A stretch of 64,000 nucleotides of DNA from UBA3910 sp002391465 (GTDB lineage Bacteria > Bacillota > Limnochordia > Darwinibacteriales > Darwinibacteriaceae), in NCBI GenBank assembly GCA_030054835.1, contig JASGVS010000027.1, forward strand, positions 62,001-126,000. The letters are read 5' to 3'. Under the pieces are notes generated by a model. The model ran no database searches and was not told the origin of the DNA. It saw nothing but the letters and a program-made list of their open reading frames with translations. How positions within the stretch are numbered: position 1 is the stretch's first letter; each line of letters opens with the position of its first letter. Made by a program: the position numbers and the translations under genes. Of the stretch, positions 1 to 9,431 are shown in pieces.

Positions 1-17
1 GGGGTTTTCTTGTTCAT
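1..17 (-). CDS. 5' end of an unidentified leftward gene (partial)
   Basis: On the minus strand an ATG at 17 is preceded by a strong ribosome-binding site (GGGAGGCGG, complement of 22-30) and opens a reading frame beginning Met-Asn-Lys-Lys-Thr before the window ends. Only five full codons are visible, so no function can be given. It is divergent from the helicase gene that starts at 227, so the stretch 18-226 should hold promoters for both directions; I see no convincing -35/-10 pair there. Confidence 0.5.
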
Positions 18-226
18 TTTTCCGCCTCCCAAGTCTAGTATATCCTTCCCCATCCCCAACTTCACGCTTTTTCGGGCAGGTATCAGCTGGGGCGGACAGA
101 AATAGGGTAGGTAGTACAGTATCCCGTCCGCTTGGGTACAATATGGCGGTGAGGATTAGCTTAGGCAGGGTAAGTTACGTCGCAAAGCGAATGGTAACAG
201 CGGCTGTTTAGACGAGGAGGTTTCCA

Positions 227-2470
227 TTGGCAGAACAATCAACTATCAGAAAATATCGTGGGTTTGTCCTGGATCCATTCCAGGCAGAGGCCATTGACCT
301 GATTGACGCCAATAAATCGGTGTTGGTTTCTGCCCCAACCGGGGTGGGAAAGACCTTAATCGCCGATTACATCATTGAGAAGATCTATCGTTCAGGGGGA
401 CGGGTTGTTTACACTGCCCCGATAAAAGCCCTGAGCAATCAAAAATTCCGGGAGTTTAAGGAAATTGTGGGCAGTGATGCCATGGGCATTTTAACAGGGG
501 ACGTGGTTATCAACCCTGAGGCGCCCATTTTGATCATGACTACCGAAATTTTCCGCAACATGCTCCAGGAAGATCCGGAGCGGGTACGGGATGTGCGCTA
601 TGTGATCTTCGATGAAATACACTACATAGACGATCCGGATCGGGGAAGCGTTTGGGAGGAAAGCTTGATCTTTATGCCGCCTACCATGCGCTTTTTGGGC
701 TTGAGTGCCACCATTCCTAACGTGGATCAGCTGGCTGGCTGGATCGGCGAGGTACAGCAGCAGAAAATCGAAGTGATTACCCACCATGAGCGCGTTGTTC
801 CCCTCAAGCATTCTTTGTTTGAAAAGTCCCTTGGTTTTACCACCATGCGCCGGGTACAGCGCCATTACCGGCGGCTGGCCGGGGACAGCCCAACCGGACG
901 TCCCATAACCGAGCCTACCACCCATGTGGATCTGATCGAGGCTATCCAAGATAGTTATCTACCCTGCCTCTTTTTCACCTTCAGCCGGCGCAAATGTGAA
1001 AGCAACGCCCTTGAGTTGGGAGAAGAGTTTGATTTCCTCAACCGGGAGCAAAAACGGCAGGTGCGCGCTGCCATCGATTCAGTTTTGGAGCGCTATCCAA
1101 CTGTAAAAAGCGAGCGCTGGCCTGCGCTGAGAAACCTGCTTATGAAGGGCATTGCCTACCACCATGCGGGAATGCTGCCCGTCTTAAAGGACGTGGTGGA
1201 AGAACTCTTCACACTGCGGCTCGTTTCCGTCCTTTACTGCACCGAAACCTTTGCGGTGGGTTTGAACTTCCCCTGCAAAACGGTCTGTTTTGATTCCAGC
1301 ACTAAGTGGGATGGTGTGTCCTTTAGGCCCATCTCCAACCGGGAGTATTTCCAGATGGCGGGTCGAGCCGGGCGGCGGGGGATTGACGAAGTTGGCTATG
1401 TCTTTACCGTTGTGGACCTGAGCTGGTTTGATCCCCGGGACTATCCCAGCATGAGGGAAAGTGAAGTAGAGCCCCTCCAAAGCCAGTTCGCCCTAACGTA
1501 TAACTCTATCCTGAATCTGGTGCGCAATTACGACGAAGGGGACATTCATCGCATTCTGGGTCAGAACTTCGCCACCTACCAAGCATCGAGCGAACGGGCC
1601 GCACTGCAGCGACGGTTGGAAGAGTTAGAAGAGCAGCTTGCTGTCCATACCAGAAATTTAAAAGGCCATGGTGCCCTAGTGCGGCAGCTGCGCAGCAGAA
1701 CCCGCTTAGAACGGGAACTGCAGGCCGGTGTGAACAAGAGGAGAAGACGCCAGCTAAAAAGGGATATTAGGTCGATTAATCAGCGTTTGGACAGCGCCTT
1801 TTTCCGCAGTTTTCCAGACAGGGACCGGGGTTCGCTGCAGCGGGAAAACCGCCGCTACCGGAGGCAGCTGCAGGAGTATCAGCAGTTGTTGGAGCGGATC
1901 GATCACTTGGATCCCCATCAGAAATACATCCAGGAGTTTAACGACAAAAAGGCTGTATTGGAAGCCCTGGGCTACCTGGAAGGCAGCGAACTGACCGCAG
2001 CGGGCCTTTTCGCCAGCCAAATCCACGGCCATGAGCTCATGATCACAGAGATGTTCATGGAAGGGTTGTTCCACTCCTTTTCACCTGCCGAGTTGAATGC
2101 GATCATGGTTTCCATTGGTTACGAGCCACGGAAAAACGAAACACGCCTGAAGCACGGCCTTGAGCTCGGACCCATTCACAGACTCTGGCATTTCCTGGCC
2201 AAGATGGAGCAGCGGATGCTCGGTTATTCCACAGTTCAGTTTAACGACCATGTGGCGGCCCTTGCCTATCGCTGGAGCAGGGGGGCTGCCTTCAGTGATT
2301 TATTGGCCGACTCCCAAGTGGACGAAGGCGACCTAGTGTTTACCTTCCGCCGGGGCATTGATCTTCTCCGGCAGGTACGCAATGCCACCATGGATGACCC
2401 CATCCTCACCGGGAAACTGCGGGAATGTATAGCCTTGATGGATCGGGATGAGGTTTCCATTTGGCTCTAG
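227..2470 (+). CDS. Ski2-like DEAD/DEAH-box (DExH) helicase
   Basis: Superfamily 2 ATP-dependent nucleic-acid helicase of 747 residues. Visible motifs in order: Walker A PTGVGKT (about 37-43), DEIH Walker B (129-132), SAT (about 160), TETFAVGLN, and QMAGRAGRRG (376-385). The last two are the signature of the Ski2/Mtr4 subgroup. A charged, probably coiled-coil stretch covers about 460-570, followed by a C-terminal helical domain. The start is TTG, chosen because GAGGAGG lies 6 bases upstream and the motif I region begins about 35 residues in. It is followed after 21 bases by the addB-like gene, suggesting one transcript and a possible DNA or RNA processing role with the nuclease pair; that link is inference. 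Confidence 0.85.
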   Translation: MAEQSTIRKYRGFVLDPFQAEAIDLIDANKSVLVSAPTGVGKTLIADYIIEKIYRSGGRVVYTAPIKALSNQKFREFKEIVGSDAMGILTGDVVINPEAPILIMTTEIFRNMLQEDPERVRDVRYVIFDEIHYIDDPDRGSVWEESLIFMPPTMRFLGLSATIPNVDQLAGWIGEVQQQKIEVITHHERVVPLKHSLFEKSLGFTTMRRVQRHYRRLAGDSPTGRPITEPTTHVDLIEAIQDSYLPCLFFTFSRRKCESNALELGEEFDFLNREQKRQVRAAIDSVLERYPTVKSERWPALRNLLMKGIAYHHAGMLPVLKDVVEELFTLRLVSVLYCTETFAVGLNFPCKTVCFDSSTKWDGVSFRPISNREYFQMAGRAGRRGIDEVGYVFTVVDLSWFDPRDYPSMRESEVEPLQSQFALTYNSILNLVRNYDEGDIHRILGQNFATYQASSERAALQRRLEELEEQLAVHTRNLKGHGALVRQLRSRTRLERELQAGVNKRRRRQLKRDIRSINQRLDSAFFRSFPDRDRGSLQRENRRYRRQLQEYQQLLERIDHLDPHQKYIQEFNDKKAVLEALGYLEGSELTAAGLFASQIHGHELMITEMFMEGLFHSFSPAELNAIMVSIGYEPRKNETRLKHGLELGPIHRLWHFLAKMEQRMLGYSTVQFNDHVAALAYRWSRGAAFSDLLADSQVDEGDLVFTFRRGIDLLRQVRNATMDDPILTGKLRECIALMDRDEVSIWL

Positions 2471-2491
2471 CTGTGTGGGAGGAGATGGACT

Positions 2492-4948
2492 ATGTCAGTT
2501 TTGTATGTTGTGCCCAATCATTATCTCAGCCACTGGCGGCGGACAAGCCTAGGGAAGCGAAGCGAGCTTGCCCCAGTGTCCGTTCAGAGCTTGGTCGCGA
2601 AAACCCTCAAGGAAGGCCTTGTTGTCTACAAAGAAGACCGCATCTTGGAAGAAGTGGCCGTTTGGCAGGGGGTGCAGGAAAACGCAGAGTCATTGCGGTT
2701 TTTTGCACCGATTGCCCACTTTCCCGGCTTTCTCGCCGAACTCCATTGGCTCTTTCGCCAGCTTGATCTGGGAGAAATCACGTTGGAGAGCATTCCACCC
2801 CAGGGCAGGGACGAGTTTCAACTCCTGCACTGGGCTTATGGGACTGCCTTAAAGGAGCAGGGTGTACTGGACCAGGCAGGTCAGCTGCGGGAAGCCCTGA
2901 GGCTGGTGAAGGAAAACACCTTTTTCCCTGAAGCGGTAGAGATTCACCTGTGGGGATTGGGTGAACTGAGTCCCTTGGAAATGGAGTTCCTGCGTGTGTT
3001 TGCAGGTAAAAGGCCCATGAGTGTGAGCGAACCTAAAGGGTCAGAGCCGGAGCTTGAGATAATTAAGGCCGCCGACCCGTACGAAGAGGTGGAACTCATG
3101 GGCAGGGCCATTCGCGCCCAGGTTGAGGCCGGTGTGCCCCTGGAGCGTATCGGCCTGGTTTTCCCCCAGCCCCGCCAGTATCTACCCATTCTCCACGCAG
3201 TTTTTTCCGAGCAGAAACTGCCATGGCGGATGCCTCCCACTAGTCTGCGCAACACCCCTTTAGGAAAAACAGTCCTGATGCTAATAGCAGGGGAACTGGA
3301 AGGCTGGAGCAAACACCACCTCCAGCTCTTGACAGCTCCCGGCTGGGGATTTCCCTTTGGCCTGAATGCTGATCAGCTGCGCATGCTCCATCTGGGTCCG
3401 CCCCTCAAGGAACTTCCTGCTTGGCGTGAATACTTGGGCAGCGATTCTGATTGGGCAGAGGTCCTTTCTTTGTTAACGGAGGCGGGAAAAATCTTCACCC
3501 AGCCCCAATCCCTTGCCGCCTATGGCGCGTGGCTGGAGGAGGTTTTAACTGAACTCAGACCGGAAAAATGGGTGCGACCCGAAGATGATTTGGAGGGCTG
3601 GGCAGAACTGGCTAAGGCGTGGGATGGCATGGCTGCCATTGCCCGCAGTCTCCAGGCTTACCAATGGCAGTGCAATGCTTCTGCCTTTTTCCGTCTTTTC
3701 CAGTCCCTGTTAGATAGCTACGGTATCCGCCGTCCCCGCACTTTCACCCAACAGCTGCAGGTTCTGCGGGTGGAGCAGCTGGGAGCGTTCGAATACGATG
3801 TGCTCTATGCAGGCGGGTTAGTGGAAGGGCAGTTCCCACCCCGTCAGTACACCCACTGGTTAACGAAAAAGGCTGCGGCGGTGCAGCGGGAGCAGTTCTA
3901 TCAGAGGCTGATCAGTGCCGCCGGCCGTGTCTTCTTACATTACCCGGAAATAGACTTGGAGGGTCAATTGAACCTTCCTTCCACCTTACTACCCCGGGAA
4001 AAGCTGCCTAATGCTGAGGAGGAGACTCCCCAGCCTAGGCTGCACTACCCCTCCCTCTATCTGGGCAGAGGGAGCCTTACAGACGAAACGCTCCTGGCCG
4101 AGCTCAGGGAGCGGATTGTACAAGAGGGCATGTCCGTTTCCGATTTGAACGCGTATGTGGATTGTCCCTATAAATTTTTCTGCAGCTTCGTGCTAAGGCT
4201 CAGGCCCCCTGAGGAGGCATCCCTTGAGGTGGGTGCCCTAGAGCGGGGGAACATCATCCATACAGTGTTGGAACGATTCTGGCGTTCCTATTTAACAGGA
4301 CCCCTGCCGTCTCTGCAGCGGGCCCAGGCCGAAATTGAGGGTCTCTTGCGGGAGGAATACGGGGAATACGGCGAAGAGCCGCCTTTGAGCGAAATTAGGA
4401 TGCTGCGCACCTTTATCCGCACTGACTTAAAGGTGGCCCAGGTAGGTTTCCGTCCTGCCCATCTAGAACGGCGGTTCAGCGGCTTGGCGGTGGAAACTGC
4501 CGAGGGTCCGGTTGAAATTCGGGGACGGATTGACCGCATTGACGTCAGCCCAGAGGGGCATTACGTCCTTTACGACTACAAAACGGGCAGCGCCCCTTCC
4601 GGACCAGCCTTGATGAGGGGCGAAGACGTACAGATCGCAGCCTACCTCTTAGCTGCCCGGGATCTTCTGCCTAAGGGACAGAATGTTGGTGTGGCCTACT
4701 ACAAGCTGGATGGCAAACGGTCTGGCATTTTCCACTTCGATCACTACCAACGCCTGCTCATCCCGAAGGGCAGGACCTGTTTGGCTGATGATGAGTTTCA
4801 GGCTCAAATTGCCTTCTTTGAGGACAAGCTTAGGCAGATTCTGACGGACATTTTCGCTGGCCAGTTCCCAATTGAGCCAAAGGAATCTAGAAACTGCAGT
4901 TACTGCCCGTTCCAGGCGATCTGCCGGAAGGAGGTACACAGTGCATGA
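2492..4948 (+). CDS. addB: AddB-like PD-(D/E)XK nuclease subunit
   Basis: Likely the B subunit of the AddAB helicase-nuclease that resects double-strand DNA breaks for recombination. The C-terminal nuclease domain shows GRIDRID (about 678-684) and the catalytic DYK (695-697). Four cysteines fit the AddB iron-sulfur pattern: C558 in a CPYKFFC context and C802-x2-C805-x5-C811. At 818 residues it is shorter than Bacillus AddB (about 1166). It begins at a VPNH segment that would align downstream of the usual N-terminal GxxGSGKT loop, so no ATPase motif is present. ATG with GGGAGGAG upstream. Its stop overlaps the addA start (ATGA), implying translational coupling. Confidence 0.8.
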   Translation: MSVLYVVPNHYLSHWRRTSLGKRSELAPVSVQSLVAKTLKEGLVVYKEDRILEEVAVWQGVQENAESLRFFAPIAHFPGFLAELHWLFRQLDLGEITLESIPPQGRDEFQLLHWAYGTALKEQGVLDQAGQLREALRLVKENTFFPEAVEIHLWGLGELSPLEMEFLRVFAGKRPMSVSEPKGSEPELEIIKAADPYEEVELMGRAIRAQVEAGVPLERIGLVFPQPRQYLPILHAVFSEQKLPWRMPPTSLRNTPLGKTVLMLIAGELEGWSKHHLQLLTAPGWGFPFGLNADQLRMLHLGPPLKELPAWREYLGSDSDWAEVLSLLTEAGKIFTQPQSLAAYGAWLEEVLTELRPEKWVRPEDDLEGWAELAKAWDGMAAIARSLQAYQWQCNASAFFRLFQSLLDSYGIRRPRTFTQQLQVLRVEQLGAFEYDVLYAGGLVEGQFPPRQYTHWLTKKAAAVQREQFYQRLISAAGRVFLHYPEIDLEGQLNLPSTLLPREKLPNAEEETPQPRLHYPSLYLGRGSLTDETLLAELRERIVQEGMSVSDLNAYVDCPYKFFCSFVLRLRPPEEASLEVGALERGNIIHTVLERFWRSYLTGPLPSLQRAQAEIEGLLREEYGEYGEEPPLSEIRMLRTFIRTDLKVAQVGFRPAHLERRFSGLAVETAEGPVEIRGRIDRIDVSPEGHYVLYDYKTGSAPSGPALMRGEDVQIAAYLLAARDLLPKGQNVGVAYYKLDGKRSGIFHFDHYQRLLIPKGRTCLADDEFQAQIAFFEDKLRQILTDIFAGQFPIEPKESRNCSYCPFQAICRKEVHSA

Positions 4949-7900
4949 GTTTCATACCCACTCCCCAACAGGAAAAAGCGATTACGACGATCGACCGGCA
5001 TGTGGCGGTAACGGCCGGGGCCGGTTCAGGTAAGACAAGGGTATTAGTTGAACGTTACCTAAATCTTTTGGAACACGGCGTTGCTGTAGAGAACATAGCG
5101 GCCATTACCTTTACCAAAAAGGCTGCCCAGGAGATGAAGGATCGCCTCTGTAAACTCCGGCCCGATCTGATCGCCGAGTTGGAGCAGGCTCAGATTTCAA
5201 CCATTCACAGCCTCTGCCAGCGGATTATTCAAGAACATCCCTTAGAAGCGGCAGTAGATCCCCGTTTCCGGATTGGAGAGGAATGGGAGACCCAGATCCT
5301 GCTGTTGCAGACGATCGAAGACCTTGTGGACGGCGCTGACCGACCGGAAGCACTGGGTAATCGTAGTGCAGCAGTGGAATTGATCAGGGATTTATACGAG
5401 CAGATGATGCGGAAGGGCGACTTGAATTTCAGGCAGAAAGTGGTCCGACCTAACACGGGATTTTCTCCCGTTGCGTTGCGGGCTAAGGTGGAGGAGTTTC
5501 TGCAGCTAGAGCCCCATACCAATTCTCAGCGGAAAGCCATGGAGGAGCTGGCGGAAGAATGGCCCGTTCATAGTGCCGCGCTGGAGTTTGCCCAGGTGGA
5601 ACTGCAGTTAGAAGCAATGGAGGCAATCTTAACGCCCATTAAGAAAATATCGGGCAAATTCGCTGAAGAGGTCAAGCCCCTTAGATACGAATTAGAGGAA
5701 GCCCAGCAATACCTTCAGCATGTTCAGGCGGCTGAGATTGTGGAGTGGCTCGGTGAGATGCTGGAGAAAGTGCACGAAAATTTTACTGCTGCCAAACGCA
5801 GCCGCGGGTTAATGGACTTCAACGATTTGGAGCATCTAGCTTACCAACTGCTCCTTAATCCAAGCGTGCGTGAGGATTTTCCCTTTGACCATTTGATGGT
5901 GGACGAGTTCCAAGACACCAACCCGCTGCAGAAAAAGATAGTAGATGCCTTTGTTTCAGGGGGGTCTCTGCTTTTTGTGGTGGGCGATCCCAAACAGTCC
6001 ATATACCGTTTTCGTGGCGCCGATGTGGGCGTGTTCATGCAGACAAAAGAGGAGGTTGCCGCAGGGGGAGAGGACATCTTCTTGGCGGAGAACTTCAGGT
6101 CTAGGCCTGAACTGATTCAATTTGCCAACATGCTCTTCGCCCATTTGATGGCAGAGGAAGCGATTGGTTTCCAGGCCAGTGCCCATCCCCGGGAAAAGGC
6201 CAACAGGCCCTGTGTAACCCTGCTGCAGGTGGATACGGCCGACCTTTCGCTGGAGGACGCACGCCGGCTGGAGGCAGAACAGATTGCGTTGAAAATCAGG
6301 GAATTGGTTGAGCAGGGACGCTACGACTACAAGGACATATCTATTTTATTCCGGGCCATGACCAACGCGCACCTCTACGAGCAGGCTCTCCAGGAAGCGG
6401 GTGTGCCCTACGTTAACCTGAGCGGTAGGGGCTTTTACTCCCGCCAGGAAATTCAGGATGTACTCAATTATTTCCGCTGGCTGCAGGATCCAGGTAACGA
6501 AGTGGCCCGTTTGGCAGTTCTCCGTTCACCGTTCTACCTAATTTCCGACGACGGCCTCTATTGGCTCAGTCAAGATCGGGTAAATAGGCTCAGTATTGAG
6601 GAACAAGCGGCCTACAACCGGGCGTGCGAGGATTATCAATACCTTGTGAAGCTGGCTGAGACAAAACCTGCTCCTGAGGTTATCACAGCCATGCTGGACC
6701 GGACAGATTACGCTGCCAAGACCTTTCGCCTGCCCTTTGGCCCGCAAAAGAAGGCGAATATTGAGAAACTGCTTAGAATGAGCTGGGATCTCTTTGCCAA
6801 TGATATCTACTCCGTGCCCGAGCAGCTGCGTTACATCGAGCTCATGTCCCTGGACACAAAAGGGGAAGGGGAGGCGCAGCTGGAGGCGGAGCATGCCAAT
6901 GTGGTCATCCTGCGTACGGTGCACGGCTCTAAAGGTTTGGAATTTCCCGTTGCCTTTTTGGCGGACACCTGCGGCGATGTGTCTCGCTCCGGACGGGGAA
7001 TGGTACGCTACCATCCCGACTTTGGCCTGGTCTGCAAGGGTATGCATGCCTTTGACCAGTTGAAGGAGCGGGAAGAGGCAGAAGAATTAAGTGAAGCGAA
7101 ACGCCTGCTCTACGTGGCCTTCACCAGGGCACAGGAAGAGGTTTTCTGGTGTGTGCGGGATGGCAAGGGACCCAAAGTGAGCTGGTGGGCTTGGTTGGAG
7201 GAGGTACTGGATGAACTCCCCCCGGACCTTTACACTTGGGCTGCCGGAAACCTAACACCGCCCGAAGTTTCGGGCCCCAAGGAAAGACCCCTACAGCTGG
7301 AAGTGGTCCACTACGACCCACTACCTCTACAGCCCGATGGCATTACCTTTTCGGTCACTTCCCTCATGCACTATGTGCGCTGTCCCCGCTGCTTCTATAA
7401 TCGCTATATCCTGGGCATCCCGGAGCTGGGGAACAGCGGTGCGGGATTAGGCCAGGGAAAGGGCGCTGGAATAAGCGCAGTAGAGCGGGGGAATATTGTG
7501 CATAGGGTTTGTGAGCAGATTACAGATCCGGCCAACCTTGATGAGCTTATCGCTTACGCCGCTGCCATGGAAGGACTGGAACTTACACCTTCCCAAACAG
7601 GCCAGATCAAACGGATCATTGAACCATACCTTACCAGCAACTTTTTCCGCCGTATAGCGGAGGAAAGGGGAAGCTGGGAGATTTACCGGGAAAAGGATTT
7701 TCTACTGCCGGTGGGGTCCTTTTTCCTGAACGGCTTGGTAGACCAGGTTTTTGTTTCGCCAGCTGGGCTTGAAATTGTGGACTTCAAATCCAATTCCATC
7801 AGCAGGGAACAGGTGCAGGCGGTGGGAGACAGTTATTTGGTCCAACTGCGCCTGTATGCTTGGGCAATGCACAGACTTTTTGGCGTTCCGGTGCTCAGTT

Positions 7901-8148
7901 CCCAGGCCTATTTCCTCATTCCCAATGAGGTTTACACCTTAGATGAGAGTTATTTAGACGTGGCAACGACGGAAGACTGGATCCAAACGGTCTGCACAGA
8001 GATCGTGGAAAAGGCCGGGGTGGGTGGTGCAGCCTTTCCCGCTGCGGCAGGCTGCAGAAGCTGTAGTTTTGGTGCAGCTGCCGAACCTATCGCCTTTGGG
8101 GAAGGGCGGGAAGACGAACCAGCCTGGGCCGAGGAGGAATACATGTGA
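4945..8148 (+). CDS. addA: AddA-like UvrD-family helicase/nuclease subunit
   Basis: Superfamily 1 helicase fused to a PD-(D/E)XK nuclease, 1067 residues, the usual AddA architecture. Motifs: Walker A GAGSGKT (25-31), DEFQDT (320-325), GDPKQSIYRFRG, TVHGSKGLEF (motif V) and LLYVAFTRA (motif VI). The nuclease domain near the C-terminus has LVDQ and the catalytic DFK (946-948). Unusual: two CxxC pairs flank the nuclease domain, C813/C816 (CPRC) and C1037/C1040 (CRSC), which could bind a metal or iron-sulfur cluster. Translationally coupled to addB by an ATGA overlap; the next gene starts within its stop codon. Acts in the cytoplasm on DNA ends. Confidence 0.88.
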   Translation: MSFIPTPQQEKAITTIDRHVAVTAGAGSGKTRVLVERYLNLLEHGVAVENIAAITFTKKAAQEMKDRLCKLRPDLIAELEQAQISTIHSLCQRIIQEHPLEAAVDPRFRIGEEWETQILLLQTIEDLVDGADRPEALGNRSAAVELIRDLYEQMMRKGDLNFRQKVVRPNTGFSPVALRAKVEEFLQLEPHTNSQRKAMEELAEEWPVHSAALEFAQVELQLEAMEAILTPIKKISGKFAEEVKPLRYELEEAQQYLQHVQAAEIVEWLGEMLEKVHENFTAAKRSRGLMDFNDLEHLAYQLLLNPSVREDFPFDHLMVDEFQDTNPLQKKIVDAFVSGGSLLFVVGDPKQSIYRFRGADVGVFMQTKEEVAAGGEDIFLAENFRSRPELIQFANMLFAHLMAEEAIGFQASAHPREKANRPCVTLLQVDTADLSLEDARRLEAEQIALKIRELVEQGRYDYKDISILFRAMTNAHLYEQALQEAGVPYVNLSGRGFYSRQEIQDVLNYFRWLQDPGNEVARLAVLRSPFYLISDDGLYWLSQDRVNRLSIEEQAAYNRACEDYQYLVKLAETKPAPEVITAMLDRTDYAAKTFRLPFGPQKKANIEKLLRMSWDLFANDIYSVPEQLRYIELMSLDTKGEGEAQLEAEHANVVILRTVHGSKGLEFPVAFLADTCGDVSRSGRGMVRYHPDFGLVCKGMHAFDQLKEREEAEELSEAKRLLYVAFTRAQEEVFWCVRDGKGPKVSWWAWLEEVLDELPPDLYTWAAGNLTPPEVSGPKERPLQLEVVHYDPLPLQPDGITFSVTSLMHYVRCPRCFYNRYILGIPELGNSGAGLGQGKGAGISAVERGNIVHRVCEQITDPANLDELIAYAAAMEGLELTPSQTGQIKRIIEPYLTSNFFRRIAEERGSWEIYREKDFLLPVGSFFLNGLVDQVFVSPAGLEIVDFKSNSISREQVQAVGDSYLVQLRLYAWAMHRLFGVPVLSSQAYFLIPNEVYTLDESYLDVATTEDWIQTVCTEIVEKAGVGGAAFPAAAGCRSCSFGAAAEPIAFGEGREDEPAWAEEEYM

Positions 8149-9431
8149 ACTTTGTACAGTGCAATTTAGGCGCGGGGGTGCGCCTCCATTTATGTGAAAC
8201 GGACAAATTCAAATCGCTAACCTGCAAGATGTTCATCCAGCAGGATCTGAACGAGGAGCACGCAACCAGTACCGCCCTCATACCCCTCGTGCTGCAGCGT
8301 GGTTCCAGGCAGTTTCCCTCGGTTGCCCAGATAGCCCGTGAGCTGGAGTATTTGTACGCAGCATCATTGGGTATGGATGTTCTGAAACTGGGGGAACGGC
8401 AGATTCTCGAATTCCACTTTCAGATGGTTGATCCCAGTCTGCTCCCCGACAGTGAAGAGCACTTGGAGCGGGGTTTGCGCACCTTTTGGGGTATAGCCGC
8501 TGATCCGGCAGTGGAAAACGGCCGGTTCAACGAAACCTTCTTTTCCCAAGAAAAGGCGAACTTGAGGCGGGAGCTGGAGGGTATTCTCAACAACAAACAC
8601 GCCTACGCCATGACCCGTTTTGTTCAGTTGATGTGTGCAGGGGAACCCTTTGCCATTCATAAGTACGGTGATTTGCAGTCCCTGGCCAAATTGGAGAACG
8701 AAGGGGTTTACCGGCACTACCAAAGCTTGATCCGCTCTTATCCTTTAGACATTTTCCTGGTGGGTACTAACCTGGATGTTATCGCCAACCTCCTGGCCCA
8801 ACTCATCAGTGAGCGGGAGCAGGTTGTGGATTTGAGCTTGCCCAAGGGAGTTGACGTAGCTAAACCCCGCTATTTCTGCGAAGGGACTGATGTACAGCAG
8901 TCTATCCTCGTTTTGGGTTATAGGACTAACCGCACCTATCTTGATGACGGGTATTACCCTTTACTGGTTGCTAACGGCATCCTGGGCGAGTTTCCCCACT
9001 CGAAGTTGTTTGTCAACGTGCGGGAAAAGGCCAGCTTAGCCTATTACGTCGGTTCAAATGTGGAAGGCAGTAAAGGGCTCTTGACTATCAGCGCCGGGAT
9101 AGACTGGCGGGAGAGGGAACAGGCCCTCGCCATCATCAAACAGCAGGTGGAACAACTGCGGCAGGGTGACTTTAGTCAGGCAGAGTTGGAGCAGACCAAG
9201 GTAGGTATGATCAACTCCATGATCAGTATGGCCGATAACCCCTCCAGCCTAATTGTGCGCAACTTAATGGGGGTTGTCCACGGTGACCTACGCTCCATCG
9301 ACACTGTGGTGGAGCAGATTCGGGCAGTGGAGCAGCGGGATGTGGTAGAAGCGGCAGAGCAACTGGTTCTCGATACAACATACATCCTTGGTCCCCAAGG
9401 AGAGGTAGGTGGAACGAATGGAACAAATTAA
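8145..9431 (+). CDS. yfmF: M16 family peptidase-like protein, YfmF type (non-catalytic partner)
   Basis: 428-residue member of the M16 (pitrilysin/processing-peptidase) fold. It lacks the HxxEH zinc motif in the N-terminal half; the corresponding region carries no His pair with Glu, as is usual for the YfmF-type partner subunit. Known family members occur next to an active YfmH-type subunit, as here, and in Bacillus the pair has been linked to elongation factor P modification; that role is not shown by this sequence. GTG start at the stop of addA (4-base overlap) with GAGGAGG 6-7 bases upstream. Alternative name: insulinase family protein. Confidence 0.8.
   Translation: MNFVQCNLGAGVRLHLCETDKFKSLTCKMFIQQDLNEEHATSTALIPLVLQRGSRQFPSVAQIARELEYLYAASLGMDVLKLGERQILEFHFQMVDPSLLPDSEEHLERGLRTFWGIAADPAVENGRFNETFFSQEKANLRRELEGILNNKHAYAMTRFVQLMCAGEPFAIHKYGDLQSLAKLENEGVYRHYQSLIRSYPLDIFLVGTNLDVIANLLAQLISEREQVVDLSLPKGVDVAKPRYFCEGTDVQQSILVLGYRTNRTYLDDGYYPLLVANGILGEFPHSKLFVNVREKASLAYYVGSNVEGSKGLLTISAGIDWREREQALAIIKQQVEQLRQGDFSQAELEQTKVGMINSMISMADNPSSLIVRNLMGVVHGDLRSIDTVVEQIRAVEQRDVVEAAEQLVLDTTYILGPQGEVGGTNGTN

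Noticed and set aside
131..142. TACAAT upstream of the Ski2-like helicase gene as a -10 box
   Set aside because: No acceptable -35 at 16-18 bases and no extended TG; not strong enough to list.
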